A stretch of 64,000 nt of DNA from JAOAFZ01 sp964412815 (GCA_964412815.1 CAYPQF010000026.1:62001-126000); one strand, 5' to 3'; shown: positions 25,322 through 34,210, counted from the stretch's first letter. A program made the numbers and translations. Notes: generated by a model not told the origin, from the sequence alone.

Positions 25322-25942
25322 ATGAAACTACTCATAGCTACTACTAATCCCGCAAAAGTTTCCGAGCTGAAAAAGTATCTGGCACCCTTACTCACACAGG
25401 GGGTGGAGATTGTTTCACTCAAAGACCTGCCCCTCGAGATCGAAGAACCGGAAGAAACCGGTACCACTCTCGAAGAAAATGCCGAACTGAAAGCGCGCTA
25501 CTATGCCACTCATACGGGTCTGCCCGCTCTGGCAGATGACGGTGGATTTGAGATCGATATTCTGAACGGTGAGCCGGGAGTAAAATCGAATCGCTGGCTG
25601 GGCTATAAAGTAAGTGATGAGGAGCTGATTGCGTATACGCTGAAACGACTTGCAGGAGTTCCCTTTGCACAGCGAACTACCCGTGGCGCTTTGGTCCTTT
25701 GTTACTACAACCCGCAGACCGGCACAACACACCAGGTCCGGGAAGGTATTGAGGGATATATGGCTGAAGAGACAAGCGGCAGGGTTATTCCCGGGTTTCC
25801 CTATCGGGCTCTGTTTAAAGTCAAAGCCTTCGACAACAAGTACTACGATGAACTGACAGAAGAAGAACATAATGCCATTAACCACCGCAAAAAGGCGGTA
25901 GAGCAAATACTCCCGCTGATTCAGCAAGATTTGGTACAATAG
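25322..25942 (+). CDS. rdgB: Non-canonical purine NTP pyrophosphatase (RdgB/HAM1)
   Basis: 206 aa. TTNPAKVSELKKYL, LADDGGFEID, PGVKSNRWLG, GFPYRALF and NHRKKAV follow the family order, though GFPY replaces the usual GFGYDP. Hydrolyses dITP, XTP and similar nucleotides to keep them out of DNA and RNA. A second copy of the domain is fused in the divergent gene, so the two paralogues may differ in substrate. serS begins 3 nt after the stop but has its own -10 inside this gene's end. Confidence 0.88.
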   Translation: MKLLIATTNPAKVSELKKYLAPLLTQGVEIVSLKDLPLEIEEPEETGTTLEENAELKARYYATHTGLPALADDGGFEIDILNGEPGVKSNRWLGYKVSDEELIAYTLKRLAGVPFAQRTTRGALVLCYYNPQTGTTHQVREGIEGYMAEETSGRVIPGFPYRALFKVKAFDNKYYDELTEEEHNAINHRKKAVEQILPLIQQDLVQ

Positions 25943-25945
25943 CCT
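25932..25945 (+). promoter_or_regulatory. Extended -10 promoter of serS
   Basis: TGG then TACAAT (25935-25940) and 5 nt to the serS ATG. It overlaps the end of rdgB and predicts a leaderless serS transcript. Confidence 0.65.
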
Positions 25946-27199
25946 ATGCTATCAATCGATTTCATCCGCGCTAACCCCGATCTGGTCAAACAAGCGGCTC
26001 AAAACAAGAACCGCGAAGTTGAGATTGATCGGATTCTTTCATTAGATGAAGTCCGTCGTGACCTGATCAAGCAGGCACAGGTACTTCGTGAAGAGCGCAA
26101 CTCACTCTCCAAACAGACATTCAGTGAAGACGTAAAAGCACGTGGCATCGAGATCAAAACCCAACTGAAAGATATCGAAGGAAAACTGGACGAGACCGAG
26201 ACCGAGATGAACAAGCTGATCTCGTTTGTGCCGAATGTACCGGATGCATCAGTGCCGGTAGGAAAAGATGAAAACGACAATGTTGAGATTCGTACCTGGG
26301 GGAATCCTCAGACTCCAACATTCCCCATTAAATCACATATCGAGCTAGGTCAGGACCTGGATATCGTTGATTTTGAACGGGGATCAAAAGTTTCGGGTTT
26401 CCGCGGTTATTTTTTGAAAAATGAAGGCGCACTGCTCCATATGGCAGTGATGATGTATGTCTTTCAAAAACTGATTGCCAAAGGCTATACCCCAATTGTT
26501 GCCCCAGCTATCACCAAGGGTTTCACCTTTTTTGGCACCGCACAGTTCCCCTGGGGACAACCTGAGGTATATACCCTGAACGACGATGATGCGTATCTGG
26601 CTGGAACCGCCGAAGTACCGGTCACCTCGTATTTTGCCGGAGAAACGCTCAACGAAAAAGATCTGCCGAAACGGTTTGTAGCCTTTTCACCGTGTTTCCG
26701 TCGTGAAGCCGGATCACATGGAAAAGATACCAAAGGACTCTACCGCGTACACGAGTTCTGGAAGATCGAACAGGTAATTGTGGGAAAAGCCAGTATGGAA
26801 GAAGCGTATATTTTGCATGAAGAACTGCAGCAGAACAGTGAACAGATTCTACAGGATCTGGAGCTGCCGTACCGTGTTCTTTTGATGTGTACCGGAGATA
26901 TGGGAGAACCACAGGTAAAAAAGTATGATACCGAGACCTGGATGCCATCGCGAGAGACGTACGGAGAAACAATGTCTAATTCGATAATGGGAGACTTCCA
27001 GGCACGCCGGCTCAACCTGCGCTATAAAACACCAGAAGGCAAGACTGAATTTTGTTATACCTACAATAACACGGCACTCGCATCTCCACGCATCCTGATC
27101 GCGATTATGGAGAATTACCAGCAGGCAGACGGTAGTATCCTGGTTCCAAAAGTACTCCAGCCGTATGTCGGTAAAGAAATAATTTCCCGCGCAAAGTAA
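25946..27199 (+). CDS. serS: Seryl-tRNA synthetase
   Basis: 417 aa, full length. The N-terminal antiparallel coiled coil (about 30-100, rich in E/K/R) binds the long variable arm of tRNA-Ser. Catalytic motifs include GTAEVPVTSYFAGE, motif 2 FSPCFRREAGSHGKDTKGLYR with HEFWKIE, and the C-terminal NTALASPRILIAIMENYQ. Standard class II SerRS. Confidence 0.97.
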   Translation: MLSIDFIRANPDLVKQAAQNKNREVEIDRILSLDEVRRDLIKQAQVLREERNSLSKQTFSEDVKARGIEIKTQLKDIEGKLDETETEMNKLISFVPNVPDASVPVGKDENDNVEIRTWGNPQTPTFPIKSHIELGQDLDIVDFERGSKVSGFRGYFLKNEGALLHMAVMMYVFQKLIAKGYTPIVAPAITKGFTFFGTAQFPWGQPEVYTLNDDDAYLAGTAEVPVTSYFAGETLNEKDLPKRFVAFSPCFRREAGSHGKDTKGLYRVHEFWKIEQVIVGKASMEEAYILHEELQQNSEQILQDLELPYRVLLMCTGDMGEPQVKKYDTETWMPSRETYGETMSNSIMGDFQARRLNLRYKTPEGKTEFCYTYNNTALASPRILIAIMENYQQADGSILVPKVLQPYVGKEIISRAK

Positions 27200-27216
27200 C
27201 TCTTTATAAGAAATAA

Positions 27217-27240
27217 GGTGGCGACCAACCGGCCGCCACC
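27217..27240 (+). repeat. GC-rich hairpin downstream of serS, no U-tract
   Basis: GGTGGCG pairs with CGCCACC (7 bp), with a further CC/GG inside. It lies 18 nt after the serS stop and also downstream of the GC-rich gene on the other strand. The rest of 27200-27349 holds a small GCGCA/TGCGC hairpin and no gene. Confidence 0.55.
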
Positions 27241-27349
27241 ACCGAACAACCGACCACGGAAGCGTGACGCGCAGTCTGCGCGATCCTTGCTTTGCGCTCT
27301 TCTGCCGTTGGTGTCGCACCTCCCTCATCTATATTCGACCTCCCCTTGG

Positions 27350-27859
27350 TTACCAGGGCCAGTCGAAGACCACCGGGCTGATCACCAGCTCCCAGTCCGG
27401 GAAGAAGAGCTCGTAGACCGGCCCGATCAGGGGCAGCTGCGCCATCTCCGACCCGAACAGCAGCCAGGTCAGGATCAGGCAGAGGGCCAGAAAGGCGCCC
27501 TCACTGGTCTCCTGCCCGCCCTCACGGAAGGTGTAGCCCACCAGCGCCCGCCACCTGACATCACCGTCGATGTCACGGAAGCCGCGAGAGATTTCGATGC
27601 CGACGAACATCAGAACCACGATCACTGCGATCGGCCGCCCGCTGAACGCGCCCGGCAGAGCGAGGATGAACAGTGCACCCGGGATGTCCTTGAAGATGTC
27701 CACAGGCAGGTTCAGAATGCCGTTCCGCATGTTCCGCCAGATGTAGAAGAGCCAGGTCACGATCGACGTGAAGAACAGTGGACCGAGCGCCCCCAGCAGC
27801 CGGAAGAAGTTCGCCAGCCATTCGAACAGGTCAGCAAAACCCTGAAACAGGTCTTCCAT
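27350..27859 (-). CDS. GC-rich membrane protein with strong Shine-Dalgarno, unknown
   Basis: 169 aa from MEDLFQGFADLFEWL. An amphipathic N-terminus, then hydrophobic stretches around LGALGPLFFTSIVTWLFYIW, IPGALFILALPGAF/IAVIVVLMFVGIEI and AFLALCLILTWLLF. It ends in PVVFDWPW. No family recognised. GGAGGAGG (27865-27872) sits exactly 5 nt before the ATG, which decides the start; two upstream ATGs are ignored. Base composition is far more GC-rich than the serS gene next door. TATAAT at 27924-27929. Confidence 0.72.
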   Translation of the reverse strand: MEDLFQGFADLFEWLANFFRLLGALGPLFFTSIVTWLFYIWRNMRNGILNLPVDIFKDIPGALFILALPGAFSGRPIAVIVVLMFVGIEISRGFRDIDGDVRWRALVGYTFREGGQETSEGAFLALCLILTWLLFGSEMAQLPLIGPVYELFFPDWELVISPVVFDWPW

Positions 27860-27876
27860 CAGTGCCTCCTCCATGC

Positions 27877-27903
27877 AGTCACTACACAAGGTGCATAGTG
27901 ACT
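27877..27903 (-). promoter_or_regulatory. Leader hairpin just upstream of the Shine-Dalgarno
   Basis: AGTCACTA and TAGTGACT form an 8-bp stem, extended inside by CAC/GTG, between the TATAAT box and the GGAGGAGG of the GC-rich membrane gene. It may stabilise the RNA or gate ribosome access. Confidence 0.5.
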
Positions 27904-27984
27904 ATTACAGGTTGAACAACAGTATTATACAAGGAGGAGAGACAAACGAATAAATATAAATATTATAGGTAGGTAAGAAATGGT

Positions 27985-28005
27985 GGGCGCGCCTGTCACG
28001 CGCCC
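27985..28005. repeat. GC hairpin downstream of the split GC-rich gene
   Basis: GGGCGCG pairs with CGCGCCC around a 7-nt loop, 24 nt past the stop of the gene at 28029 (minus). No U-tract on either strand. Confidence 0.5.
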
Positions 28006-28028
28006 GTCCTGTCCAGGAACCCGTGCTG

Positions 28029-28505
28029 TTATCCGGAGAGTTGTGTGATTGCTTCCTGTAGCAGTCTGACAGCCTCCTGTCCCTCGCGTTCGCTGAGCGG
28101 GTCGATCGACAGCGTATCCGCGATGCAGTAATTTGACACCTGGAGCGTGTCAACAAGACACCGGACTTCGTGCGTCTCCGAAACACGCACCCGGACCTCA
28201 TGTGGCTGGACAAAGACCTTGCCATACAGCAACTGCCGTGTCCTGAAGTTGCAGAGCCGGATTACGGTTCCCGCACCGACACGAATGGCATTGATTGTCT
28301 GCTCACTGACCTCGCGCTCCTGATCCTCTACTTCTTTCTGCCGCTGGCTCAGGATATACAATCCAAACGCGATTACCAGTACCGGGACAAGCTAGAAAAT
28401 CGTGTTGAGGGTATATCCTTCCCGTTGAACGTAAAGCAAGACCAGCGCAACGGCGACACAAACAGCAATCCCGACCTGCTGGATAAATCTGATCAGCCAT
28501 CCCAC
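28029..28505 (-). pseudogene. GC-rich membrane protein interrupted by an in-frame TAG
   Basis: From a GTG at 28505, 5 nt after AAGGAGG (28511-28517), the frame encodes a hydrophobic helix (VGIAVCVAVALVLLYV), reaches TAG at 28392-28394, and continues in the same frame through a second helix (LVPVLVIAFGLYILS) into a 110-aa soluble part (from an ATG at 28361) with a coiled-coil-like start and an RVRVSETHEVRCLVD strand pattern. The -10 is TATACT (28541-28546, with TGT). Either a recent nonsense mutation or readthrough. Product unknown. Confidence 0.6.
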
Positions 28506-28554
28506 GACAGCCTCCTTACGGTTTCCTGTTCAGCTGAGACAGTATAACACATAT

Positions 28555-29625
28555 TTATATTGCTGCAATAAGCCGTTTCATATCATCAAGCGTGTGCACT
28601 GGAAAATTCGCAATACGAATATGCTGATCTTTCCATTCTCCATAGCCATACCCAATCTCCATATCCTTCTGTAATAACGATTCAACAATCTGTTTTGATT
28701 CTCCCTCGGTTTTGACTACGATCAAGGTCTGAGATCGAAGCGAATGGTCTGAAATAAATGGCTTATAGCGAGGATGCGCGTCAAAAAACTCATACAGCAA
28801 CCGGGCTTTCTGTTCTGTCTCAGTTCTGATCTGAGTCAGCCCGCGTTCTGCCAGATCCTGTGTTACTCTGCCCAACAAATACAGATTCAGAACGTTAGGT
28901 GTTTCTGTTGTTTGAGATTTGGCAGCATATTTAGCCATCTCATGAAAATTGTGATATGTACCCACCATCGCCCTTTTCTTATAGAGTGTCTGAGATTTTT
29001 CAAAGGCCTGCGGACTCAGAATACAAACGCCCAGACCGGCCGGTAACCCAAACCCTTTCTGTACGGAGAAGTAGACCGCATCAAGTTTCGAGTAATCAAT
29101 CATTGGATACGGAACTGAAGAAACCACATCAAGGGTAATCAGCATCTGTGGATACCGATCCTTTAATGCATGAACATCCTCCATTCTCAGCATGACGCCG
29201 TTACTGGATTCATTATGGGTCAACCCAACCAGTTCCACATCGTCGGGGATCTCGGTTGAGTCAAAGTCAAAGCCGGTTCCAAAGGGTCGCTCGTGTACTA
29301 TCACGTCTTTCTGTAACATCTTGGCTGCCCAGGCAAACCGTTCACCAAAGACACCATTTACAAAATGAAAGCTCTTTTTTTCGACACAGTTTTCAATCAA
29401 CCGTTCCCAGATCTCTGTGGCAGACGAAAAAAAGAAAATATGGTGTGATTCCGGAATACATAAGAATTGTCTGAGCGAAGAGACCGCGTTCTGGTAGACT
29501 TCTGCAAATTCCGGTCCGCGATGCGAGATTGAGGGGATCTGTGCTTCCATAGCAGCCTGCAGGTGCTGTGGAACAGTGGTGTAATATTGTGATGGTCCAG
29601 CGGTAAAAAAGATTCTTTTTTTCAT
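28555..29625 (-). CDS. serC: Phosphoserine aminotransferase-like class V aminotransferase
   Basis: 356 aa from MKKRIFFTAGPSQYY; ten upstream codons of open frame are ignored because the homologous N-terminus starts here. ISHRGPEFAEVY, FFSSATEIWERLIENC, HNESSNGV, LDVVSSVPY and the PLP lysine region YFSVQKGFGLPAGLG match SerC-type enzymes. It follows the serB-serA fusion by 16 nt, so the context supports phosphohydroxypyruvate transamination in serine synthesis. Confidence 0.9.
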   Translation of the reverse strand: MKKRIFFTAGPSQYYTTVPQHLQAAMEAQIPSISHRGPEFAEVYQNAVSSLRQFLCIPESHHIFFFSSATEIWERLIENCVEKKSFHFVNGVFGERFAWAAKMLQKDVIVHERPFGTGFDFDSTEIPDDVELVGLTHNESSNGVMLRMEDVHALKDRYPQMLITLDVVSSVPYPMIDYSKLDAVYFSVQKGFGLPAGLGVCILSPQAFEKSQTLYKKRAMVGTYHNFHEMAKYAAKSQTTETPNVLNLYLLGRVTQDLAERGLTQIRTETEQKARLLYEFFDAHPRYKPFISDHSLRSQTLIVVKTEGESKQIVESLLQKDMEIGYGYGEWKDQHIRIANFPVHTLDDMKRLIAAI

Positions 29626-29641
29626 GGGTAATAGATGCAAA

Positions 29642-31387
29642 TTAATAAAGAACACGCACCCGGATGGTGTCCGGAATCGCTCTTAGTTTTTCAATTACTT
29701 GCTTTGAAGCTGCTGTACCGACATCCGTGATAACATAGCCGATTGTTTCGTTTGTCTTAAGATACTGTCCTTCAATATTAATCCGCTCTTCAGCAAGAAT
29801 GTTTGTAATAAGTGCCATACGGCCTGTTGTATTGCGATGAATATGAATAAACCGCGATTTAGCAGATAATGCAGGTAACTGCAAGTTTGGAAAGTTGACA
29901 GAGAGCGTTGTATCGCCCAAATTCACAAACTGAAGTATCCGTTGGGAGACAAAATGTGCAATGTTCACCTGAGCCTCTTTGGTGCTGCCGCCAATATGCG
30001 GTGTCAGAATGACATTTGGTAATCCCTGGAGTGGTGTTTCGAACCGTTCATCATTTGATTTTGGTTCGTACGGGAAGACATCTACTGCCGCACCACGTAC
30101 CTTTCCTGCCCGGACCGCAGCTGCCAGCGCGTCCACATCAACGACATGACCACGGCTCGAATTGATCACAATAACCCCATCTTTCATCTGTGAAAACTCT
30201 TTCGTACCAATCAGGTTGGCATTCTCTTTGCGTCCGTCCACATGGACACTGATGACATCACACGTCTTGAGTAGTTGCGTAAGAGAAGCAGCTTTGCGCG
30301 CGTTTCCCAGTGCCAGTTTTTCAACTATGTCATAAAAATACACTTCCATTCCGAGTGATTCTGCCAGAACTGATAGTTGTGAACCAATGTTTCCATATCC
30401 GATAATGCCTAATTTCTTTCCCCGGACTTCGTGAGCTCCATCGGCAGATTTATCCCATACCCCCTCATGCAACTGCACACTTTTTTGATAGACCTTTCGC
30501 ATTAATACCATAATCTCCCCCAGCGCAAGCTCGACTACGCTCCGGGTGTTGCTGTAAGGAGCATTAAAGACTGCTACCCCATGTTCTGCAGCTGCTTCCA
30601 GATCGATCTGATTGGTACCAATACAGAAGGCTCCAATCGTAAGCAATTTCGGCGCATGCTCCAATACCTTTCGTGTAACTTTAGTTTTTGACCGGATTCC
30701 CAGCACCGTCACATCCGCAAGAGAGGCAATCAATTCTTTCTCTCCCAGCGCTGAGTTCATTGTCTGTACATCAAAACCTTCTTTTTCAAAATACTCCACC
30801 GCTGTCTTGTCAATCTTTTCAAGCAAGAGCACTTTGATGCGGTTTTTTGGATACGATACTGAAGCAGGAAGGTTATATCGATAGAGCAGTTCATCAAAGT
30901 TGGGAATCTCACGATCAGCCTGAGCTACTACCTCAGGGCGATGTACATTTTCGGTAAAAGCAAAAAACTTGTGAGCGGCTCCACTGAGCTTGATTTCGAG
31001 GTCCGTATAACCATCACCAATTACGACAATTGTTCCCTGCAGGTTGAGCTGGCGTACTGCGATACTCTTACCTCCCGTCTGAGAAACAGGAAGAGTGGTA
31101 TCAAACCCGGTAATCACTCCTTTCTGATTATAGATAAACCGGTTGGCTAGAATATGATCAGGCGCGATACCATATGCTGCGACCACAGGTTCTATATACT
31201 CTCGAAAGCCGCCTGAAATAATGTAGATCCGATCTGCATACCTGGTAAAGAACTGTTTATTTCGTTTAATGGACGGGGTAACATGTCGCTTTAGATGAGA
31301 GACGAGCTGAGCAATATGGGTGCGGTCTGCCTGAAAAAGCGGGAGCCGTTGTTCAAGCGATTCGCGGAATCCAAGCGTGCCTGCCAT
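29642..31387 (-). CDS. serA: SerB-SerA fusion: phosphoserine phosphatase + 3-phosphoglycerate dehydrogenase
   Basis: 581 aa from the first ATG. The N-terminal ~190 residues are a HAD phosphatase (IYIISGGFREYI, VIGDGYTDLEIK); the rest is D-3-phosphoglycerate dehydrogenase with ACT domain (IGAFCIGTNQIDL, GIIGYGNIGSQL, SRGHVVDVDAL, LTPHIGGSTKEAQ). With serC this completes serine synthesis. The phosphatase nucleophile motif DFDST (31493-31507) lies in the same open frame upstream of this ATG. The frame stays open to 31612 but contains no ATG, GTG or TTG, so the true start is unclear and the gene is longer than drawn. Confidence 0.88.
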   Translation of the reverse strand: MAGTLGFRESLEQRLPLFQADRTHIAQLVSHLKRHVTPSIKRNKQFFTRYADRIYIISGGFREYIEPVVAAYGIAPDHILANRFIYNQKGVITGFDTTLPVSQTGGKSIAVRQLNLQGTIVVIGDGYTDLEIKLSGAAHKFFAFTENVHRPEVVAQADREIPNFDELLYRYNLPASVSYPKNRIKVLLLEKIDKTAVEYFEKEGFDVQTMNSALGEKELIASLADVTVLGIRSKTKVTRKVLEHAPKLLTIGAFCIGTNQIDLEAAAEHGVAVFNAPYSNTRSVVELALGEIMVLMRKVYQKSVQLHEGVWDKSADGAHEVRGKKLGIIGYGNIGSQLSVLAESLGMEVYFYDIVEKLALGNARKAASLTQLLKTCDVISVHVDGRKENANLIGTKEFSQMKDGVIVINSSRGHVVDVDALAAAVRAGKVRGAAVDVFPYEPKSNDERFETPLQGLPNVILTPHIGGSTKEAQVNIAHFVSQRILQFVNLGDTTLSVNFPNLQLPALSAKSRFIHIHRNTTGRMALITNILAEERINIEGQYLKTNETIGYVITDVGTAASKQVIEKLRAIPDTIRVRVLY

Positions 31388-31611
31388 CCCCTGCCTGGTG
31401 ATCTCCTCTATCTGAGCTTGAATCCTGGCTTTATCCGGGTGGGATTTGAGTGCTTTTCTCGCCAGTTCATCGAGAGCTTCGAGGGTGACAAAGGTACTGT
31501 CAAAATCAATAATGAAGTAACGGGTTGTGTCCGATCCGGACGCATTACGAACGCGGGTTTGGGTTAGTTGTTTCTTTTCGAATGGAAGAAAGTAAATTGG
31601 TAACTGTTCCC

Positions 31612-31617
31612 ATTATA
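31612..31617 (-). promoter_or_regulatory. -10 box upstream of serB-serA
   Basis: TATAAT on the minus strand. The in-frame TAA that closes the extended serBA reading frame lies within it. Confidence 0.5.
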
Positions 31618-31689
31618 CACCTCTCCCTGTTTGCGTCAACAAGAGTTGTACTATGCCTGTTCTATTCGACTGCAACCGGAACTTTTCAC

Positions 31690-32748
31690 TTAGATATGCC
31701 TGAGGATCTGCTCGGTCATCTCGGTGGTGTGGAGCGGATTGTTCTTGTCTATATCCTTTGTGCCATGCCCTTCAGCCAGTGTTTTCTGAACAGCGTGGTG
31801 AATGGCAGTACTTTCTTCTTTCATACCAAAGCTGTACTCAAGCATCATTGCGGCAGAGAGAATCGTCCCAATCGGATTTGCAATATTCTGTCCGGCAGCC
31901 TGAGGATACGATCCATGAATAGGTTCGTAGACGGAGGTTTTCAACCCGATTGATGCGGATGGTAGCAGACCGATCGAGCCCGTAATAACAGAGGCTTCAT
32001 CAGTCAGAATATCTCCAAACATGTTTTCAGTTAACACAACATCAAAACTGTTTGGCCCTTTAATAAGCTGCATCGAAGCATTGTCTACAAACATAAACTC
32101 AACCGAGACATCGGGATACTCTGCAGCCATCGCCTGGACAGTTTCCCGCCAGAGCCGTGAGGTCTCAAGTACATTTGCTTTATCTACCACTGTCAGTTTT
32201 TTTGCACGTTTCAGAGCAGTTTCAAATCCAAACGTGGCAATTCGCTGGACTTCAGCCCGTGTGTACACAGAAGTATCATAAGCGGTGTCTCCATTATCCC
32301 GTCGTCCCCGGGGTTCTCCAAAATAGATACCGCCTGTCAGTTCACGGATAACCACAAAGTCAGCATGTTCTACCAGTTCACGCTTAAGCGGGGAGGCATC
32401 AATCAGACTCGGGAAGGTAAAGATCGGACGGACATTCGCGTACAGTCCCAGAGACTTACGCATCTTCAGTAGTCCTTGTTCAGGGCGAACGGGTGCCGAT
32501 GGATCGTTATCATATTTTAGTGCGCCGATCGCGCCAAAGAGCACGGCATCACTTGTTTCGCAGAGAGTATGTGTTTCGTCTGGATAGGGATTGCCGGTTT
32601 CATCAATGGCAGCTCCCCCGATCAATCCGTATTCGTATGTAAAGGTATGATTGTATCTTTGTTCGACAGCATGAAGCACTGCCTTCGCAGACTCAATAAT
32701 CTCAGGACCAATTCCGTCTCCAGGCAACACTGCAATATGTTTTTTCAT
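31690..32748 (-). CDS. leuB: 3-isopropylmalate dehydrogenase
   Basis: 352 aa from MKKHIAVLPGDGIGPEII. LLKMRKSLGLYANVRP, RELTGGIYFGEPRG, VDKANVLETSRLWRE, DNASMQLI, NMFGDILTDEASVITGS and EPIHGSYPQAAGQNIANPI are diagnostic. Third step of leucine synthesis; separated from leuCD by about 9 kb. An upstream ATG (32808) is rejected because a promoter lies immediately before 32748. Confidence 0.96.
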   Translation of the reverse strand: MKKHIAVLPGDGIGPEIIESAKAVLHAVEQRYNHTFTYEYGLIGGAAIDETGNPYPDETHTLCETSDAVLFGAIGALKYDNDPSAPVRPEQGLLKMRKSLGLYANVRPIFTFPSLIDASPLKRELVEHADFVVIRELTGGIYFGEPRGRRDNGDTAYDTSVYTRAEVQRIATFGFETALKRAKKLTVVDKANVLETSRLWRETVQAMAAEYPDVSVEFMFVDNASMQLIKGPNSFDVVLTENMFGDILTDEASVITGSIGLLPSASIGLKTSVYEPIHGSYPQAAGQNIANPIGTILSAAMMLEYSFGMKEESTAIHHAVQKTLAEGHGTKDIDKNNPLHTTEMTEQILRHI

Positions 32749-32754
32749 AGTAGT

Positions 32755-32783
32755 ATGATAGCTGAGAACTTCCAAATAATCAA
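32755..32783 (-). promoter_or_regulatory. Promoter of leuB with leaderless start
   Basis: Minus strand TTGATT (32783-32778), 17 nt spacer, TATCAT (32760-32755), 6 nt to the ATG at 32748. No leader peptide or terminator, unlike leuCD. Confidence 0.75.
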
Positions 32784-32786
32784 TTT

Positions 32787-33056
32787 TTATCTTGATGCAA
32801 GAACCCATGCATTATCAACGGCGATAGTATCGAGTTGTACCGGCTGGTCAAAAAAGACACAAAACGATAATATGCCATCCATCTCCATATAATAGATAAT
32901 CTCACCGGTAACATGGTAGGGCGTATATCCAATATGGCTGTTGGGACCACCTACCGGTCCCGTTAACAGCTCGGTTCCCGCAGGAACATCACACTGCATC
33001 CCGATATAGTTTTCACGGGTTTCTTTTCTTCTTCGCGGCCTTCTATCTCGCTCCAT
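32787..33056 (-). CDS. Small hypothetical protein
   Basis: 89 aa. Arg-rich N-terminus (MERDRRPRRRKETR), then a beta-rich stretch with GTELLTGPVGG and HVTGEIIYYMEMDGILSFCVFFDQPVQLDTIAVDN. No family recognised. A TATAAT box (33065-33070) 8 nt before the ATG supports it being real. Its 3' end abuts the leuB promoter. Confidence 0.55.
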   Translation of the reverse strand: MERDRRPRRRKETRENYIGMQCDVPAGTELLTGPVGGPNSHIGYTPYHVTGEIIYYMEMDGILSFCVFFDQPVQLDTIAVDNAWVLASR

Positions 33057-33086
33057 ATGGAGGTATTATAAAAGATTACCGAATCA

Positions 33087-34208
33087 TTAGAACAGATCTT
33101 TCATCAGCCGCTCAGCCAAGTCGTACAGCTGCGAATCAATCAACAGAGTTTTATCATCAAACAGTCTGCCGGTCTCCAGATACTCCTGAAGAGCATCTGA
33201 GTCTTCATCAATACTGACATACGGAGAGACCTGTAACCGGGACGCGATCAGTTCGGAACTCTTCCCTTTGCTCTCCTCCACACGGTTGATCACAAACTTC
33301 ATTTTTTCGAGAAGCTCCGGCGCATGGGCTTTCAGATATGCGAAACCACGTGCCGTTTGCAGAATGGTGGTGCTGCGTGCATCGATCACACACAGGACAG
33401 TATCCGCCTGCTCCAACTGTGCAATATCGGCTATATCCCAGACTGCCGCGTGATCAATAATCGTTATCTTGTATAACTGCTGAACCGATCGTAACAGATT
33501 GCCATACTCTTTGGGTGAGAGTGGCGCGGCATGAGTATACTCTGTAGGCCCCGCAAGGAGGGAAAACCGATACGGGGTAGCGTACATTATGTTGGCAACT
33601 TTGGAATGTCCAACCGTTCCTTCCCGCAAGACGGGACGAATCGTATCCCAGCTGTATCGTTCGTCTATCTGTAACAATGCTTTTGCCACACCGAACGGCC
33701 GGTTCATATCAATCAGACTGACTGCATTGTCAGGAAAGAACGAACTTATTTTATGCGCCAGGTTGTAGGCTACCATACTTTTTCCGGTACCGTTTGCAAA
33801 AGACGTAACTGCTATAGTAGTTCCTGTGTCTCCAGACTGAGCCTTTTGCTGCTTGTGTGCAATAAAGGCTGCATAGGCTTCCCGGATAGCGGTCACTGCA
33901 CGGGAAGTGGTCAGCGGCAAACTCAAAATCGTATAGGCACCAAACGGTTGAACCTTAGGATACAGTGCAGTAATGTTGGTATCGACATCTGCTAGAACGA
34001 TCAGCGATGTGTTCGGATACAAGGACCGGTCAAATCGCTCCAATAATGTTTCGTGTACCAGCAGTACATCATAAAATCGCGTATTCTGTAAATCTTCAGG
34101 ACGATGAATACGTGTAATAGTAATCCCGAGTTGTTGCAGTTCCTGCACCATGCTCTCGATAGTGTGTTTAGCGGGTAACAGGACTGCTGCTTGAATCTGT
34201 TTTTCCAT
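33087..34208 (-). CDS. CpaE/TadZ-like pilus localisation ATPase
   Basis: 373 aa. An N-terminal receiver-like domain (about 1-115, lacking an obvious phospho-Asp pocket) is followed by a MinD/ParA-like ATPase. The P-loop reads SFANGTGKSMVAYNLA, without the usual leading deviant Lys; LIDMNRPFG and IIDHAAVWD are the remaining nucleotide motifs. In Tad systems this protein positions the assembly machine. It starts 2 nt after the tadA stop. Confidence 0.8.
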   Translation of the reverse strand: MEKQIQAAVLLPAKHTIESMVQELQQLGITITRIHRPEDLQNTRFYDVLLVHETLLERFDRSLYPNTSLIVLADVDTNITALYPKVQPFGAYTILSLPLTTSRAVTAIREAYAAFIAHKQQKAQSGDTGTTIAVTSFANGTGKSMVAYNLAHKISSFFPDNAVSLIDMNRPFGVAKALLQIDERYSWDTIRPVLREGTVGHSKVANIMYATPYRFSLLAGPTEYTHAAPLSPKEYGNLLRSVQQLYKITIIDHAAVWDIADIAQLEQADTVLCVIDARSTTILQTARGFAYLKAHAPELLEKMKFVINRVEESKGKSSELIASRLQVSPYVSIDEDSDALQEYLETGRLFDDKTLLIDSQLYDLAERLMKDLF

Positions 34209-34210
34209 AG

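Noticed and set aside
26849..27328. 159-aa minus-strand frame antisense to serS
   Set aside because: Lies opposite the conserved C-terminal part of SerRS and has no plausible domains.
27218..27898. 226-aa plus-strand frame
   Set aside because: Antisense shadow of the GC-rich gene 27350-27859; its product is low-complexity Arg/Gln/Pro and it has no promoter or ribosome site.
28170..28547. 125-aa plus-strand frame
   Set aside because: Antisense to the split GC-rich gene, whose ribosome site and helices make the minus strand the coding one.
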